NCBI GenBank assembly: GCA_022616435.1
Contig: JAKEET010000157.1
Span: 1 to 57,304, forward strand
DNA: 57,304 nt
Reading direction: 5' to 3'
From: Gemmataceae bacterium
GTDB taxonomy: Bacteria; Planctomycetota; Planctomycetia; Gemmatales; Gemmataceae
In this document: one piece after another, positions 16,636-25,541 of the stretch
Layout of the letters: the number at the start of each line of letters is the position of its first letter
Position numbering within the stretch: position 1 is the stretch's first letter
Position numbers and translations under genes: made by a program
Notes under the pieces: generated by a model
Told to the model about the DNA's origin: nothing
Seen by the model: only the letters and a program-made list of their open reading frames with translations
Databases searched by the model: none

Positions 16636-17505
16636 GTGCTCGTTGACCTGGTTCGTGCCACGGCGCCGGACGGCGCCACGCTGGACGGCGCCCTGAACCG
16701 GCCCGATCCCGCCGCGGCGCCGGCGCTCGGCCTGGACGCGGTCGCGCTCATCCACGGCACCGGCGGCAACTTCTACAGCTCGACGTTCTTCGAGCTGCTG
16801 GCCAAGAATTTCGCCGACCGCGGCGTGGCGGCGCTGCGGGCCAACACGCGCGGCCACGACGGCATCAGCACCCTGGTCACCGCCAAGGGGGCGGTGCGGC
16901 TGGGAGCGGCGTACGAGCGCGTCGAGGATTGCCGGCTCGACCTGGCGGGTTGGATCGCGTGGCTCAAACAGAATGTCGGCCCGCGCATCGCGCTTTTGGG
17001 CCACAGCCTGGGCGCGGTGAAGTGCCTGTACGCCCTGGCTCAGCCGGGAGGGCCCGAGGTCGCGGGGCTGATCGCGCTGTCGCCGCCGCGGCTGTCGTAC
17101 TCATGGTTCTGCCAGAGCGCGCGGGCCGCGGAGTTCCTGGAGACGTTTCGGTGGGCGGAGGAGCTGCAGGAGGGCGGCCAGCCCAACGCCCTGATGGAAG
17201 TGAAGCTGCCGCTCCCCTTCGTGATCACGGCGGCGGGTTACCTGGAGAAGTACGGACCGGACGAGTGCTACGACTATCTGAATTTCCTCGCGAGCATTCG
17301 GTGCCCGGCGTTGTTCCTCTTCGGCGGCATCGAGATCGAAGACAACATGGCGTTTCAGCAAGCCCCCGAGCAAGTGCGGCGGATTGTGGCCGCGAAGCCG
17401 GACATCGCCGTCGAGGTTGTCCCCGGCGCCGATCATTTCTACACCGGCGTCCGCGACCAGGCGTGGCAGCGGATGGACGCGTGGCTAGCGAGCATTCGAG
17501 CGTGA
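16636..17505 (+). CDS. Alpha/beta-hydrolase family protein
   Basis: 289 aa from a GTG. ALIHGTGGNFYSS supplies the oxyanion-hole region, GHSLGAVK (about 121-128) the nucleophile elbow with Ser at about 123, and GADHF near the C-terminus the catalytic His. The Asp is probably in the FLFGGIEIEDN strand region. No signal peptide. The substrate (ester, lactone or thioester) cannot be inferred. Upstream, GTTGCAAACGTTGCAAACCC at about 16585-16604 contains two TTGCAA palindromes that might be an operator. It converges with the malQ gene, the two stops being 13 nt apart. Confidence 0.8.
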   Translation: MLVDLVRATAPDGATLDGALNRPDPAAAPALGLDAVALIHGTGGNFYSSTFFELLAKNFADRGVAALRANTRGHDGISTLVTAKGAVRLGAAYERVEDCRLDLAGWIAWLKQNVGPRIALLGHSLGAVKCLYALAQPGGPEVAGLIALSPPRLSYSWFCQSARAAEFLETFRWAEELQEGGQPNALMEVKLPLPFVITAAGYLEKYGPDECYDYLNFLASIRCPALFLFGGIEIEDNMAFQQAPEQVRRIVAAKPDIAVEVVPGADHFYTGVRDQAWQRMDAWLASIRA

Positions 17506-17518
17506 GCGCGCATGGTGA

Positions 17519-19024
17519 TCACGCCCGCCCGTACAGCTCCGTCAATTCCGCGAGCCGTCCCAGCACGCCGGCGTGCAGTTGCGCCGGCAAGTAACGCCAG
17601 CTCCAGTTGCCCGCCGGGCGTCCGGGCGTGTTCATGCGCGCCTCGGGGCCCAGGTTCAGCACATCTTGCAGCGGCGCGAGGGCGTACTCCGCCACCGACG
17701 CCCAGGCCGTGCGAATGAAGTCCCAGGCGATGTCGCCGGCGTCGCGGCCGAGATAGCGGCGCACATGATCGCGCTCCTGTTCGCCGGCGGTCTCGTACCA
17801 GCCGCGCGTCGTGTCGTTGTCGTGGGTGCCGGTGTAGACGACGGTGTTGGCTTCGTAGTTGTGCGGCAGGTACGCGTTGGTCGGCTTGTCGCCGAACGCG
17901 AACTGCAGCACGCGCATGCCCGGCAGCTCGAAGCGCTCGCGCAGGGCCAGCACCTCCGGGGTGATCACGCCCAGGTCCTCGGCGATGATCGGCAGCCTGC
18001 CGAGTACGCGCTGCACCGTTGTCAGCAGCGCCTCGCCGGGCGCCTTCACCCAGCGGCCGACCACCGCGTCGGAATGGCCGGCGGGGACTTCCCAGTAGCC
18101 TTCGAAGCCGCGAAAATGGTCCAGCCGCACGATGTCCACCAGCTCGAGCGACGCTTGAAAGCGGGCGACCCACCAGGCGAAGCCGGTCTTTTCCATTTCC
18201 GCCCAGTCGTAGAGCGGATTCCCCCAGAGCTGGCCGGTGGCGCTGAAGTAGTCCGGCGGCACCCCGGCCACCACCCGCGGCCGGCATTCCGGGTCGAGCT
18301 GAAACAGGTGCGAATTGGCCCACACGTCGGCCGAATCGGACGCCACGAAGATGGGAATGTCGCCGATGATGCGCAGCCCCTTCTGGTGAACGTATTGCCG
18401 CAGCCGCTGCCATTGCCGCGCGAACAGGAACTGGCGAAACTGGTGGAGGCCGATCGCGCCGGCGAGCTCCTGGCGCGCCTTGTCGAGGGCGCGCGGGTCG
18501 CGCAGCCGCAGCTCGCGCGGCCATTCCTGCCAGCTCAGGCCCACCTGGGCGTCCTTCAGGGCCATGAACAGCGCGAAGTCGTTCAGCCAGAGCTGGTGGC
18601 GCTCGATGAAGGCGTCGAACCGGGCGCGCAGCTCCCCGCCCCGGCCGCCTTGGAAATTTTCCCACGCGCGATTGAGCAGTTGATTCTTGAAGCCGATGAC
18701 CGGGCCGTAATCGACGTGGTCCGCAGGAAACGCGGGCGCCGACAGGTCGCCGGCGTCGAGCAGATCGTCCTCGCGGAGGAAATCCGGGCTGACCAGCAGC
18801 GGATTGCCGGCGAACGCGGAAAAACACTGGTACGGCGAGTCGCCGAAGCCGGTCGGCCCCAGCGGCAGGATTTGCCACCATTTCTGCCGGGCCTGAACCA
18901 GCGCGTCGATCCACGCATAGGCGGCTGGCCCGAGATCGCCGATCCCATACGGCCCCGGCAACGAGATTGGATGCAGGATGATGCCGGACGTGCGCGTCGA
19001 AATCTTCTCGTAAGCGTACGACAT
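17519..19024 (-). CDS. malQ: 4-alpha-glucanotransferase (amylomaltase, GH77)
   Basis: 501 aa, normal length for bacterial GH77. It transfers alpha-1,4-glucan segments between maltodextrins or to glucose, feeding glycogen and maltodextrin metabolism in the cytoplasm. Catalytic residues are visible: nucleophile Asp302 in VRLDHFRGF, acid/base Glu349 in IIAEDLG, and Asp402 in THDNDTTRGW. SGIILHPISLPGPYGIGDLG and DSPYQCFSAFAGNPLL are also family blocks. It follows the xylose-isomerase-like gene by 10 nt on the same strand and is likely co-transcribed. Confidence 0.95.
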   Translation of the reverse strand: MSYAYEKISTRTSGIILHPISLPGPYGIGDLGPAAYAWIDALVQARQKWWQILPLGPTGFGDSPYQCFSAFAGNPLLVSPDFLREDDLLDAGDLSAPAFPADHVDYGPVIGFKNQLLNRAWENFQGGRGGELRARFDAFIERHQLWLNDFALFMALKDAQVGLSWQEWPRELRLRDPRALDKARQELAGAIGLHQFRQFLFARQWQRLRQYVHQKGLRIIGDIPIFVASDSADVWANSHLFQLDPECRPRVVAGVPPDYFSATGQLWGNPLYDWAEMEKTGFAWWVARFQASLELVDIVRLDHFRGFEGYWEVPAGHSDAVVGRWVKAPGEALLTTVQRVLGRLPIIAEDLGVITPEVLALRERFELPGMRVLQFAFGDKPTNAYLPHNYEANTVVYTGTHDNDTTRGWYETAGEQERDHVRRYLGRDAGDIAWDFIRTAWASVAEYALAPLQDVLNLGPEARMNTPGRPAGNWSWRYLPAQLHAGVLGRLAELTELYGRA

Positions 19025-19034
19025 GGGGAAGCCG

Positions 19035-20060
19035 TCACTTTCCCATCAAGGTTTGCAGCACGTACATCTCCAGCCCTTCATGATCGCGCTCCATTCGGAA
19101 GCGCTCGACCTTGGCCGCATCGACGCCGCGAACCACCTCGACGAGGCGCTCGAACATCGCCTTGCTGTTGGCCAGGTGCCTGGTCTGGTCCGCCTGCTTC
19201 GTGGTGCGCATCGCCTTGACGTCCAGCCCGATGCAGCCATCGAAGCCGCCGCGCTCCAGCACCCAGACCGTGTTGAACGCCCGCCGCAGATCGACGGAGC
19301 CGAAGGTCTTGTCCTGGTCGTATTTCAACCCGTTCTGGTCGTTGAGGTGCACGCTCCACAGCTTCTTGTGCCACAGCGCGAACGCCATGTCGTCGGACGG
19401 ATCGAGCCCGGCCAGGATCGAGTGCGCCGACTCGATCAGCACGCCGACGCGGCTCGGATCGGCGGTACGGTAAACCAGGCTCATGAAATGGCCTACGGTC
19501 GGACAGTACGCCTGGTCCATCGGCTCGTTCGGCTTCATTTCGCCGAGGATGCGGATCTTGGGATCGTGCTCGAGCATCGCGTTGACGGCGTCCACGATCC
19601 GGCCGACCGCGGTGACCGCGCACTTGGCTTCGCGGATGTAGCTCCCCTCGCGGGCCAGCCACAGGACCAGGTCGCGGCAGCCGATGGCGTTGGCGATGTC
19701 GATGGCGCGTTTCGAGCGGTCGATGGCGTACTGGCGCTCGGCGGGGTTGTTCGAGGTGTAGGCGCCATCGATGGTCTTGGGATGCTCCCAGAGCCGCGGC
19801 GCGATGAACTCGCAGAACAGTCCCTCGCCGTCGAGGATCTTCTTGACCGCGGCGACGCCCTTCATGGTTTCGCCGGGGCCGAGGTCCGCCGGAACCACGT
19901 CGTCGTCGTGGAACTGGACGCCGTCGAAGCCGAGCTTCTTGTACGCCTTGATCTTGTCGGCAAAGGCGACCTCGTCGCGCACCGGCGGGCCGAACGGGTC
20001 GGCGCCGGTGCTGATGTTCCAGGGGCCGAACGTGAAGCGATAGGTTTTCGGGCCGGCCAT
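19035..20060 (-). CDS. Xylose-isomerase-like TIM-barrel protein
   Basis: 341 aa, shorter than usual XylA (about 390-440). It opens YRFTFGPWNISTGADPFGPP, as in the class-I (actinobacterial-type) xylose isomerases, and carries VQFHDDDVVPADLG (catalytic His), ETMKGVAAVKKILDGEGLF, LGEMKPNEP (metal-binding Glu and Lys), and VHLNDQNGLKYDQDKTFGS. Metal-dependent interconversion of xylose/xylulose or a similar sugar is likely, though the short length leaves the substrate open. GGGAG lies 9 nt before the ATG. Upstream (20061-20177) is the divergent promoter region with the zinc-ribbon gene. Confidence 0.85.
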   Translation of the reverse strand: MAGPKTYRFTFGPWNISTGADPFGPPVRDEVAFADKIKAYKKLGFDGVQFHDDDVVPADLGPGETMKGVAAVKKILDGEGLFCEFIAPRLWEHPKTIDGAYTSNNPAERQYAIDRSKRAIDIANAIGCRDLVLWLAREGSYIREAKCAVTAVGRIVDAVNAMLEHDPKIRILGEMKPNEPMDQAYCPTVGHFMSLVYRTADPSRVGVLIESAHSILAGLDPSDDMAFALWHKKLWSVHLNDQNGLKYDQDKTFGSVDLRRAFNTVWVLERGGFDGCIGLDVKAMRTTKQADQTRHLANSKAMFERLVEVVRGVDAAKVERFRMERDHEGLEMYVLQTLMGK

Positions 20061-20177
20061 TCAAGTTTTCTCCCGCAGCTGCCGATAACAAGGGTTTGGA
20101 CTATCATAGGTTCGGAATTCAGCCGAACCCGGATGTCAATGTAGTGAATTTCTCTGAAGATTGGCGGTTCGCGAGCC

Positions 20178-20372
20178 ATGGAACGGTTAAGCATTTCCTG
20201 CGATTCCTGTGAACGGTTGTGGACGCTCCCCTGTGTGCTGTCGGTGTACGAGCAGCAAGCGCTCGAGACGCGGCCGTGCCCGCATTGCGGGGCCTACACG
20301 CTGACGGTCTTCGAGCCGCAGGAGCTCGTCGCCGCGTCGGTGCCGCGGAGCTGGAGCGCCTTCGTGTCGTAG
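20178..20372 (+). CDS. Small zinc-ribbon protein
   Basis: 64 aa with Cys8-x2-Cys11 and Cys34-x2-Cys37 (CDSC, CPHC), a spacing that fits a single zinc ribbon. No other domain. Such proteins may bind nucleic acid or partner proteins; function unknown. The ATG at 20178 is preceded by no strong SD. Coding status is supported by the paired CxxC motifs and by the position alone in a divergent slot. Confidence 0.6.
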   Translation: MERLSISCDSCERLWTLPCVLSVYEQQALETRPCPHCGAYTLTVFEPQELVAASVPRSWSAFVS

Positions 20373-20419
20373 CTTTCTCGGTTTCCCAGGGTTTGACGTT
20401 CGACTTCCGCCTTCTGCAC

Positions 20420-20448
20420 TTGACCCGTTCGAGATTCGTCGCTATCCT
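20420..20448 (+). promoter_or_regulatory. Candidate promoter of the lipoprotein gene
   Basis: TTGACC, a 17-nt spacer and TATCCT, 46 nt upstream of the ATG at 20495. Confidence 0.5.
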
Positions 20449-20494
20449 CCCGCCCCTCCAAACCTAGTCTCATCGTCTTGTGGGCAAGGATGCC

Positions 20495-21379
20495 ATGCGC
20501 ACGCGTTGCGAGCTGGCCTTGTTGCCGCTTCTGTGCCTGGCGCTGGCTGGCTGTGTCGCCGCCGTGCCGGACCGTCCCCACACCGCGCTCGCCTCCCGCC
20601 TGCGGCCCCAGCTCGCCGCCGATTCCGTCATCATCGATTTCTGCCTGCTCGAACGGCCGCTGGGCGATCCGTACTTCAACCACGACTTGTGGACCCACAC
20701 CGATGAATTGATCGTCGATCTGGAAAAGAAGGCGGTCCTGGAAGACAACGGCCTGCGCGTCGGCCAGGTCGTCGGCATGACGTCGGCCCAGCTCCAGACG
20801 CTCCTCAGCTCCGAGCGCTGGTGTCTGGACCCGACCCGCTGTGTGCTGCCGGCCGGCAAGACGGCCACCTATCACCTCAGCTCGGTGCTGGCCCATTGCG
20901 ATTACGATGTAATCCTGGGCGAGAAGCGGCATGAACTCCAGGTCGATCGGGCCCGCTTCTGCGTCGACGTGGTCGCCGCCCTCACCGACGACGGCAAGAC
21001 CAAGCTCACGTTGACGCCCAAGGTGGAAACCGGCGAACAGGTGCTGCCGTTCCAGCCGTCGCCGGAACGTTCGGAATGGGAGATCGCGATCGGCCGGCCG
21101 GCGAAGTCGTACCCGAACCTGAGCTGGCACGCAACCCTGGCCCCCAACGAATACCTGGTCGTCGGCGCCCGCCTCGACAAGCCGGGCGTGCTTGGCTACC
21201 AGGCCTTCGTCCAGGACACGGCCGCCCGGCCTGTGCAGCGTCTGCTGGCGATCCGCACCAGCCGTTCGCCGCATGCCGCCGATCAGCCGACGCTGGAAGA
21301 CGTGGCCCGCGCCGCCAACTGCCCGCCGCCCCTGGCCGTGCAGGCGACCATGAGCGCCGTGCGGGCGAGCCGGCCGTAA
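20495..21379 (+). CDS. Lipoprotein of unknown function
   Basis: 294 aa from the ATG at 20495 (MRTRCELALLPLL), which gives a proper signal peptide; AAGGA lies just upstream. A GTG at 20480 would add five residues. LALAGC is a lipobox, so Cys19 would be lipidated and the protein anchored at a membrane. The mature part has VIIDFCLLERPLGDPYFNHDLW, LVDLEKKAVLEDNGLRVGQV and LLSSERWCLDPTRC, which I do not match to a named family though it looks like a conserved planctomycete exported protein. GspD/secretin-like N-domain resemblance was considered but is not supported. Confidence 0.7.
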   Translation: MRTRCELALLPLLCLALAGCVAAVPDRPHTALASRLRPQLAADSVIIDFCLLERPLGDPYFNHDLWTHTDELIVDLEKKAVLEDNGLRVGQVVGMTSAQLQTLLSSERWCLDPTRCVLPAGKTATYHLSSVLAHCDYDVILGEKRHELQVDRARFCVDVVAALTDDGKTKLTLTPKVETGEQVLPFQPSPERSEWEIAIGRPAKSYPNLSWHATLAPNEYLVVGARLDKPGVLGYQAFVQDTAARPVQRLLAIRTSRSPHAADQPTLEDVARAANCPPPLAVQATMSAVRASRP

Positions 21380-21387
21380 TGACACTT

Positions 21388-21744
21388 CTACGCCGCCGCG
21401 ACTTCCAGCGGCGCCGTCAACACGCCCTGCACCGCGTCGGCGTCATCGCGGCGTTCGCGCCACAGGATGCACAGCTCGGTCAGCAAGTCCGCGTCGGAGA
21501 GCAGCTCGCCGTCCCACATCGTCAGGAACTGGCGGACCGGCGCGTTGCCGCAGAGCGCATCGACCAGATCGTCGCAGGCGCCGGCCGCGACCTGGCTGTC
21601 CGGCAAGCCATGAGCCAGCGGGCACAAGTTCCCGTTCACGAGCCAGTCGCCGCGCGCGGCCCGGCCCAGGCGCAGGTTCTGGATCAGGGTGATCAGGTTG
21701 AGGTCGCGGAACCGGCTGAAGATCGCGGGAATCAGCGCGTTCAT
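21388..21744 (-). CDS. Small hypothetical protein
   Basis: 118 aa, MNALIPAIFSRFRDLNLITLIQNLRLGRAARGDWLVNGNLCPLAHG and on. Start at 21744 is chosen over an upstream in-frame start because AGGAG stands 7-8 nt before it. No membrane segment or known motif. The amino-acid composition (L, N, D, W balanced) looks like a real protein. It is convergent with the lipoprotein gene (8 nt between stops) and divergent from the Uma2 gene. Function unknown. Confidence 0.6.
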   Translation of the reverse strand: MNALIPAIFSRFRDLNLITLIQNLRLGRAARGDWLVNGNLCPLAHGLPDSQVAAGACDDLVDALCGNAPVRQFLTMWDGELLSDADLLTELCILWRERRDDADAVQGVLTAPLEVAAA

Positions 21745-21815
21745 GGTGCGTACTCCTTGGGAGAGGATGACACCCGGTGGACAGGATTGCGGCCGTCGAG
21801 GTTCGCCGTTCACGG

Positions 21816-21845
21816 TTGTCGTTGTTCGTCATCCCGTACTAAAAT
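21816..21845 (+). promoter_or_regulatory. Candidate promoter of the Uma2 gene
   Basis: TTGTCG, an 18-nt spacer and TAAAAT, about 40 nt upstream of the ATG at 21886. Confidence 0.45.
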
Positions 21846-21885
21846 GAGCGCGGTTTGTCGTTCACTCCTTACATCGGTGGTCATC

Positions 21886-22614
21886 ATGCCCGCCATTGCG
21901 CGTCCACCCAAGACGATCGTTTATCCCGACAGCGATGGTATGCCCATGGCTGAAAACACGCTGCAATTCCTGTGGATCGTAACCATCCAAGGCGGACTGG
22001 ACGCGCTGTTCGCGGGCGATCCCAATGTCTTCGTGGCCGGCGACCTGTTCTGGTACCCCGTCGAGGGCGACCCCACGATCCGCCAGGCGCCGGACATCCT
22101 GGCGGCGTTCGGCCGGCCCAAGGGCTATCGCGGCTCGTACCGTCAGTGGGAGGAAGGCGGCATCGCGCCGCAGGTCGTCTGGGAGATCCTGTCGCCCGGC
22201 AACCGCGCCGGGGAGATGGCGCGGAAGTTCGAGTTTTACGAGAAATACGGCGTCGAGGAGTACTACGTGTACGATCCGGACAACCGCGAGTTGCTCGGCT
22301 GGCGGCGGCAAGCGGACCGGTTGACGCGCGTCGACAACCTGCAAGGCTGGATCAGTCCGCGCATGGGCGTTCGCTTCGAGATCGAGAAGGGCGAGCTGGA
22401 AATCTACCGTCCCGACGGCAAAACCTTTGTCACCTACCTCGAGCTGGCGGCAAAGGCGGAACAGGCCGAACGCGACAAACAACAGGCCGAACGCGACAAA
22501 CAACAGGCCGAACGGGACAAGGAACGGGCTGAGCACGACAAGCAGCAGGCCCAGACTGAAGCGGAGCGTCTGCGGGCGCAGCTCCGAAGCCTGGGCATTG
22601 AACCCGAAGCGTGA
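21886..22614 (+). CDS. Uma2 family (PD-(D/E)XK-like) protein with coiled-coil tail
   Basis: 242 aa. FVAGDLFWYPVEGDP, RQAPDILAAFG, GIAPQVVWEILSPGN, and RKFEFYEKYGVEEYYVYDPDN are the order of blocks in Uma2 (DUF820) proteins, which have a restriction-endonuclease-like fold; D in APDI and E in WEILSP would be the active-site acids. Residues about 187-235 are a charged coiled coil built on the unit QAERDKQ, encoded by three 21-bp direct repeats at about 22461-22523. Uma2 genes are massively expanded in cyanobacteria and planctomycetes; cellular role unclear. Confidence 0.85.
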   Translation: MPAIARPPKTIVYPDSDGMPMAENTLQFLWIVTIQGGLDALFAGDPNVFVAGDLFWYPVEGDPTIRQAPDILAAFGRPKGYRGSYRQWEEGGIAPQVVWEILSPGNRAGEMARKFEFYEKYGVEEYYVYDPDNRELLGWRRQADRLTRVDNLQGWISPRMGVRFEIEKGELEIYRPDGKTFVTYLELAAKAEQAERDKQQAERDKQQAERDKERAEHDKQQAQTEAERLRAQLRSLGIEPEA

Positions 22615-22671
22615 TCGGGACGGCGCCTGGGCGGAAAAGGCGGAATGGTCCCCTCAACGGCGAGGTGCTCC

Positions 22672-23241
22672 ATGGGCATGAGGAAGATCGAGCAGAAGCG
22701 GGAAGAGTATCGGAAGGCCGCGAACGTCCAGGCCAGGTTTCTGGATGACATCGAGAAGCTGAAGAGCATTGCCGAGACGATCCGCAAGAAGCAAGAGGAG
22801 CTGGAGACGTTCAAGCACAAGGCGGTGCGGTCGCTGGAGCGGATCGACGCGCACAACATCGCCGAGTTCACAAAGTTCAAGACCGCCCTGATCGCGGCGC
22901 TCGAATCTCACGGCCCACGGTTCCTGCCGATCCCAGGCACCACGGAACTGTCCAAGGTCGTCGACAAACTCACCAGTCAAGTCGATGCGCTGCTGGACGA
23001 ATGGGTCGACAAGCATGCGGCGAGCTGGCCGAAGGTGATCAAGCCCGGCATGGTGTTCAAGTGGGAGACCACCAAGAAGCTCTACGAAGTCGTCAAAGGG
23101 CCGTACCTGGCGAGCAACCTCAACCTGACCGGAGACGACTCGATCATGTTCGACTTGAAGCGCGAAGACGGCTCGAAGAGCAGCTTCAAGAGGTCCGAGC
23201 TGAACCCGAAGAAGAAGTGGAAGTTCATCAAGACGAGCTGA
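22672..23241 (+). CDS. Coiled-coil protein of unknown function
   Basis: 189 aa. GAGG 6 nt upstream supports the ATG at 22672 (or 22678). Residues 1-60 are a strongly charged helix (KIEQKREEYRKAANVQARFLDDIEKLKSIAETIRKK...); about 75-125 may be a second helical pair; the C-terminal third (PGMVFKWETTKKLYEVVKGPYLASNL...FDLKREDGSKSSFKRSELNPKKKW) reads like a small beta domain. No signal peptide. Not recognised. It starts 57 nt after the Uma2 stop and may share its transcript. Confidence 0.65.
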   Translation: MGMRKIEQKREEYRKAANVQARFLDDIEKLKSIAETIRKKQEELETFKHKAVRSLERIDAHNIAEFTKFKTALIAALESHGPRFLPIPGTTELSKVVDKLTSQVDALLDEWVDKHAASWPKVIKPGMVFKWETTKKLYEVVKGPYLASNLNLTGDDSIMFDLKREDGSKSSFKRSELNPKKKWKFIKTS

Positions 23242-23256
23242 GCCGCGCCGAGCGGC

Positions 23257-24198
23257 CTATCGCGCGGTTAGCCCCAGCACGCGCTGCACCTTGCCGGTCA
23301 CGCGGCCGGTCCATTCACCCAGGCACAGCTTGACGCCGTAAGCGGCCCCCATCAGCCGCTGGAACCCGCGATGGCCGGCCCGGCGCACGTGGTTCGGCTG
23401 GTAGTGCGTCTTGTTGCCGAAGCCCAGGATGCGCATGTCCGCCGCGGTCAGGCCGCCCAGGAACGCGGCATTGAGCAGCAGCGGATGATAGCGGTAGTAT
23501 TCGACGTCTTCCTGCTGCAGTGGGATGGCCGGGTCGTGGTAGTTGTAGAAGATCGCCTCGCGCAGCTCGAGGATCGGAATCCCCTGGCGGTGGCTGCCGG
23601 AGGTGTCGAACAGCACCGCCGTGCCGGCGGGGCCGAGAAACTCGACCATGCGGTCGAGCGGCAAGTGCTCGACCTCGTGGCGCGGCAGGTGATGCGGGAC
23701 CTGGCCGTGGCTGCCGCGGATGTACTGGAACGCGCCCGAGCGCACGTCGCTCAGGTAGAAGGCGAGCTTCACTTCGCGGGGGACGCGTTCGGTGATCTTC
23801 GTCTGGTCGTACCACATGTCGCCGTGCCAGCCGTGGAAGTCGCGCCGCGTGGGGAGGGAGCGCCAGCCCTTGGCTTCACACAGCTCCCAGGCCGGGCCCA
23901 GGTAGCCGTTGAGCGCCCCCTTCACGAGGGGATGCAAGGCGACATCGACAAAGCCCTGCGCCAGGGTGAGCACGTCCTGGACCATGAGCCGCAAGCGCTC
24001 GGTGCGCTCATAGCCGTCGCAGTTGTTCCGGCGCAGCCGTTCGAGCCGGCTTCGGAAGGCGGCTTGCATGTCGGCGAGCGTTGCCTCCGAGACCAGCCGC
24101 GGCAAGCGGACCGCGCCGTGCTCTTCCAGCTCCCGCACGATGTCGGCGGCGGCGATGTCGGCGGCGGCCGCGGGATGGTCTAGAGTTGCGGTGCTCAT
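23257..24198 (-). CDS. Phytanoyl-CoA dioxygenase (PhyH)-like Fe(II)/2-oxoglutarate enzyme
   Basis: 313 aa. HGWHGDMWYD gives the iron-binding H125-x-D127, and GSHRQG supplies the distal His203 with Arg204 nearby, the 2-His-1-carboxylate plan of the PhyH family. SGAFQYIRGSHGQVPHH is also typical. Such enzymes hydroxylate or halogenate small molecules or lipids; the substrate is unknown. The ATG at 24198 is used; the frame extends to a TTG at 24219 inside a palindromic repeat. The glycosyltransferase upstream on the same strand ends 42 nt away. Confidence 0.85.
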   Translation of the reverse strand: MSTATLDHPAAAADIAAADIVRELEEHGAVRLPRLVSEATLADMQAAFRSRLERLRRNNCDGYERTERLRLMVQDVLTLAQGFVDVALHPLVKGALNGYLGPAWELCEAKGWRSLPTRRDFHGWHGDMWYDQTKITERVPREVKLAFYLSDVRSGAFQYIRGSHGQVPHHLPRHEVEHLPLDRMVEFLGPAGTAVLFDTSGSHRQGIPILELREAIFYNYHDPAIPLQQEDVEYYRYHPLLLNAAFLGGLTAADMRILGFGNKTHYQPNHVRRAGHRGFQRLMGAAYGVKLCLGEWTGRVTGKVQRVLGLTAR

Positions 24199-24211
24199 CG
24201 GCAGCTTCCCC

Positions 24212-24233
24212 ACAGGCAAAAAAAGGTGCCTGT
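24212..24233. repeat. Small palindrome ACAGGCA...TGCCTGT
   Basis: A 7-bp stem with loop AAAAAAGG followed by CCCCTTTT. It separates two minus-strand genes. A related phrase (AAAAGGGGACTGACCC) recurs inside the coding region at about 33130, which suggests a dispersed repeat. Confidence 0.5.
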
Positions 24234-24240
24234 CCCCTTT

Positions 24241-25419
24241 TCACAGGTTGCGGTAGAGATCGAGAATGGCGGGCAAACGCGCTGCCGGCGCGAACCGCGC
24301 CAGCGCGGCCGCGCGGGCCGCGCCGCGCATGCGTTCATGAAGGTCGCGGTTGGCATGCAGGCGACGGACGGCGGCGGCAAGCTGCCCGGCAGCGCCGGCG
24401 TCGACCAGGATGCCGGATACGCCGTCGTCCACGTACTCGGGGATGCCGCCGACGCGGCTCGCCACCACCGGCACGCCACAGGCCTGGGCCTCGAGATTGA
24501 CGAGCCCGGCGGCCTCGGCCCAGCGCGACGGGCACACGAACACATCGGCGGCCTGCAGCAACGGCTGCACGTCGCGCTGCAGGCCGAGCAGGCGCACGCG
24601 GCCTTCCAGTTTCAGCTCCGCGATCAAGTTCCTGAGGTTGGCTTCCTCCGGCCCGGCGCCGGCGATCCAGAGAACAGCGTCGTCGGGAAGCTCCGCCATG
24701 GCGCGGATGGCGACGTCGATGCCCTTGTCGTGAATCAGCTGGCCGACCACGACCAGCACGAATTTGTCGGCAACACGATGACCGGCGCGCTCACGCGCCC
24801 GCTCGGCCGGATCGGGGCGAAAGCGGTCGGTGTTGATGAAGTGCCGGCAGCAAATCAGGTTGGACCAGACGCCGTGCCCGGCGAGGTCGTCGACCACGTG
24901 CTGGCTGACGCCCCAGACCTGGCGGTAGCGCTTGAGCAAGACGCGCTTGACCAGCTTGCGCCAGCCGCGCGGCGGCGGCTGCGGGTGGGTGCGTGAATTA
25001 TGATCCGTGAAGGCGTGCCGGACCGTGGGGGCCAGCACGCTCAGAGACCAGACATACGGGTTGAGCAGGGGATTCGTGAAATTCCAGTGGATCGCGTGGA
25101 TGCGCCGCCGCTGCACCAGGCGCCAGAGTTTCCACAAGGTCGCCAGGCGAAGGCCGCGCAGCTCCAGGCACTCCGCGGAAACGCCGCGCCGGCGAAACTG
25201 CTCGACATTGGCCGATTCGGGCGCGCAGATGAACAGCGGCAGGAACAGGCTTCCCTCGCCGCGGAAGGCGTGAGCCAGCTGCGTGATCTGTTCCTCCAGG
25301 GAGCCGTACTTGCGGCCGGGATCGAGCGTCAGGGCGTAGAGGACGCGCGGCAGGGCAGGCCGGGCCGGCAGCAACGCCTGTGGAACGGGGGGCGCGAGGG
25401 TGATGAAGGTAGGACTCAT
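24241..25419 (-). CDS. Glycosyltransferase family 4 protein
   Basis: 392 aa, GT-B fold. The C-terminal Rossmann domain shows VVVGQLIHDKGIDVAIRAM, GAGPEEANLRNLI, FVCPSRWAEAAGLVNLEAQACGVPVVAS and VGGIPEYVDDGVSGILVDAG, the donor-binding E-x7-E signature of GT4 retaining enzymes. The N-terminal domain contains GSLEEQITQLAHAF and HWNFTNPLLNP. It probably adds a hexose to a glycan or lipid. No membrane segments. Confidence 0.9.
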   Translation of the reverse strand: MSPTFITLAPPVPQALLPARPALPRVLYALTLDPGRKYGSLEEQITQLAHAFRGEGSLFLPLFICAPESANVEQFRRRGVSAECLELRGLRLATLWKLWRLVQRRRIHAIHWNFTNPLLNPYVWSLSVLAPTVRHAFTDHNSRTHPQPPPRGWRKLVKRVLLKRYRQVWGVSQHVVDDLAGHGVWSNLICCRHFINTDRFRPDPAERARERAGHRVADKFVLVVVGQLIHDKGIDVAIRAMAELPDDAVLWIAGAGPEEANLRNLIAELKLEGRVRLLGLQRDVQPLLQAADVFVCPSRWAEAAGLVNLEAQACGVPVVASRVGGIPEYVDDGVSGILVDAGAAGQLAAAVRRLHANRDLHERMRGAARAAALARFAPAARLPAILDLYRNL

Positions 25420-25502
25420 ATGTTGGGACCCAGTCCCAACAATCCTAGGTCATTTTCCGGTCGTGTGCGGTGGGCGTGATGGGGTGGAGGCGAAGCGACG
25501 CT

Positions 25503-25541
25503 GGCAGCGTCACGGCAGCGTCACAACGGAGGCAGCGTCAC
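25503..25541. repeat. 11-bp direct repeats GGCAGCGTCAC
   Basis: Copies at 25503-25513, 25514-25524 and 25531-25541. The third contains the stop codon (TGA on the minus strand) of the 65-aa gene. Confidence 0.75.
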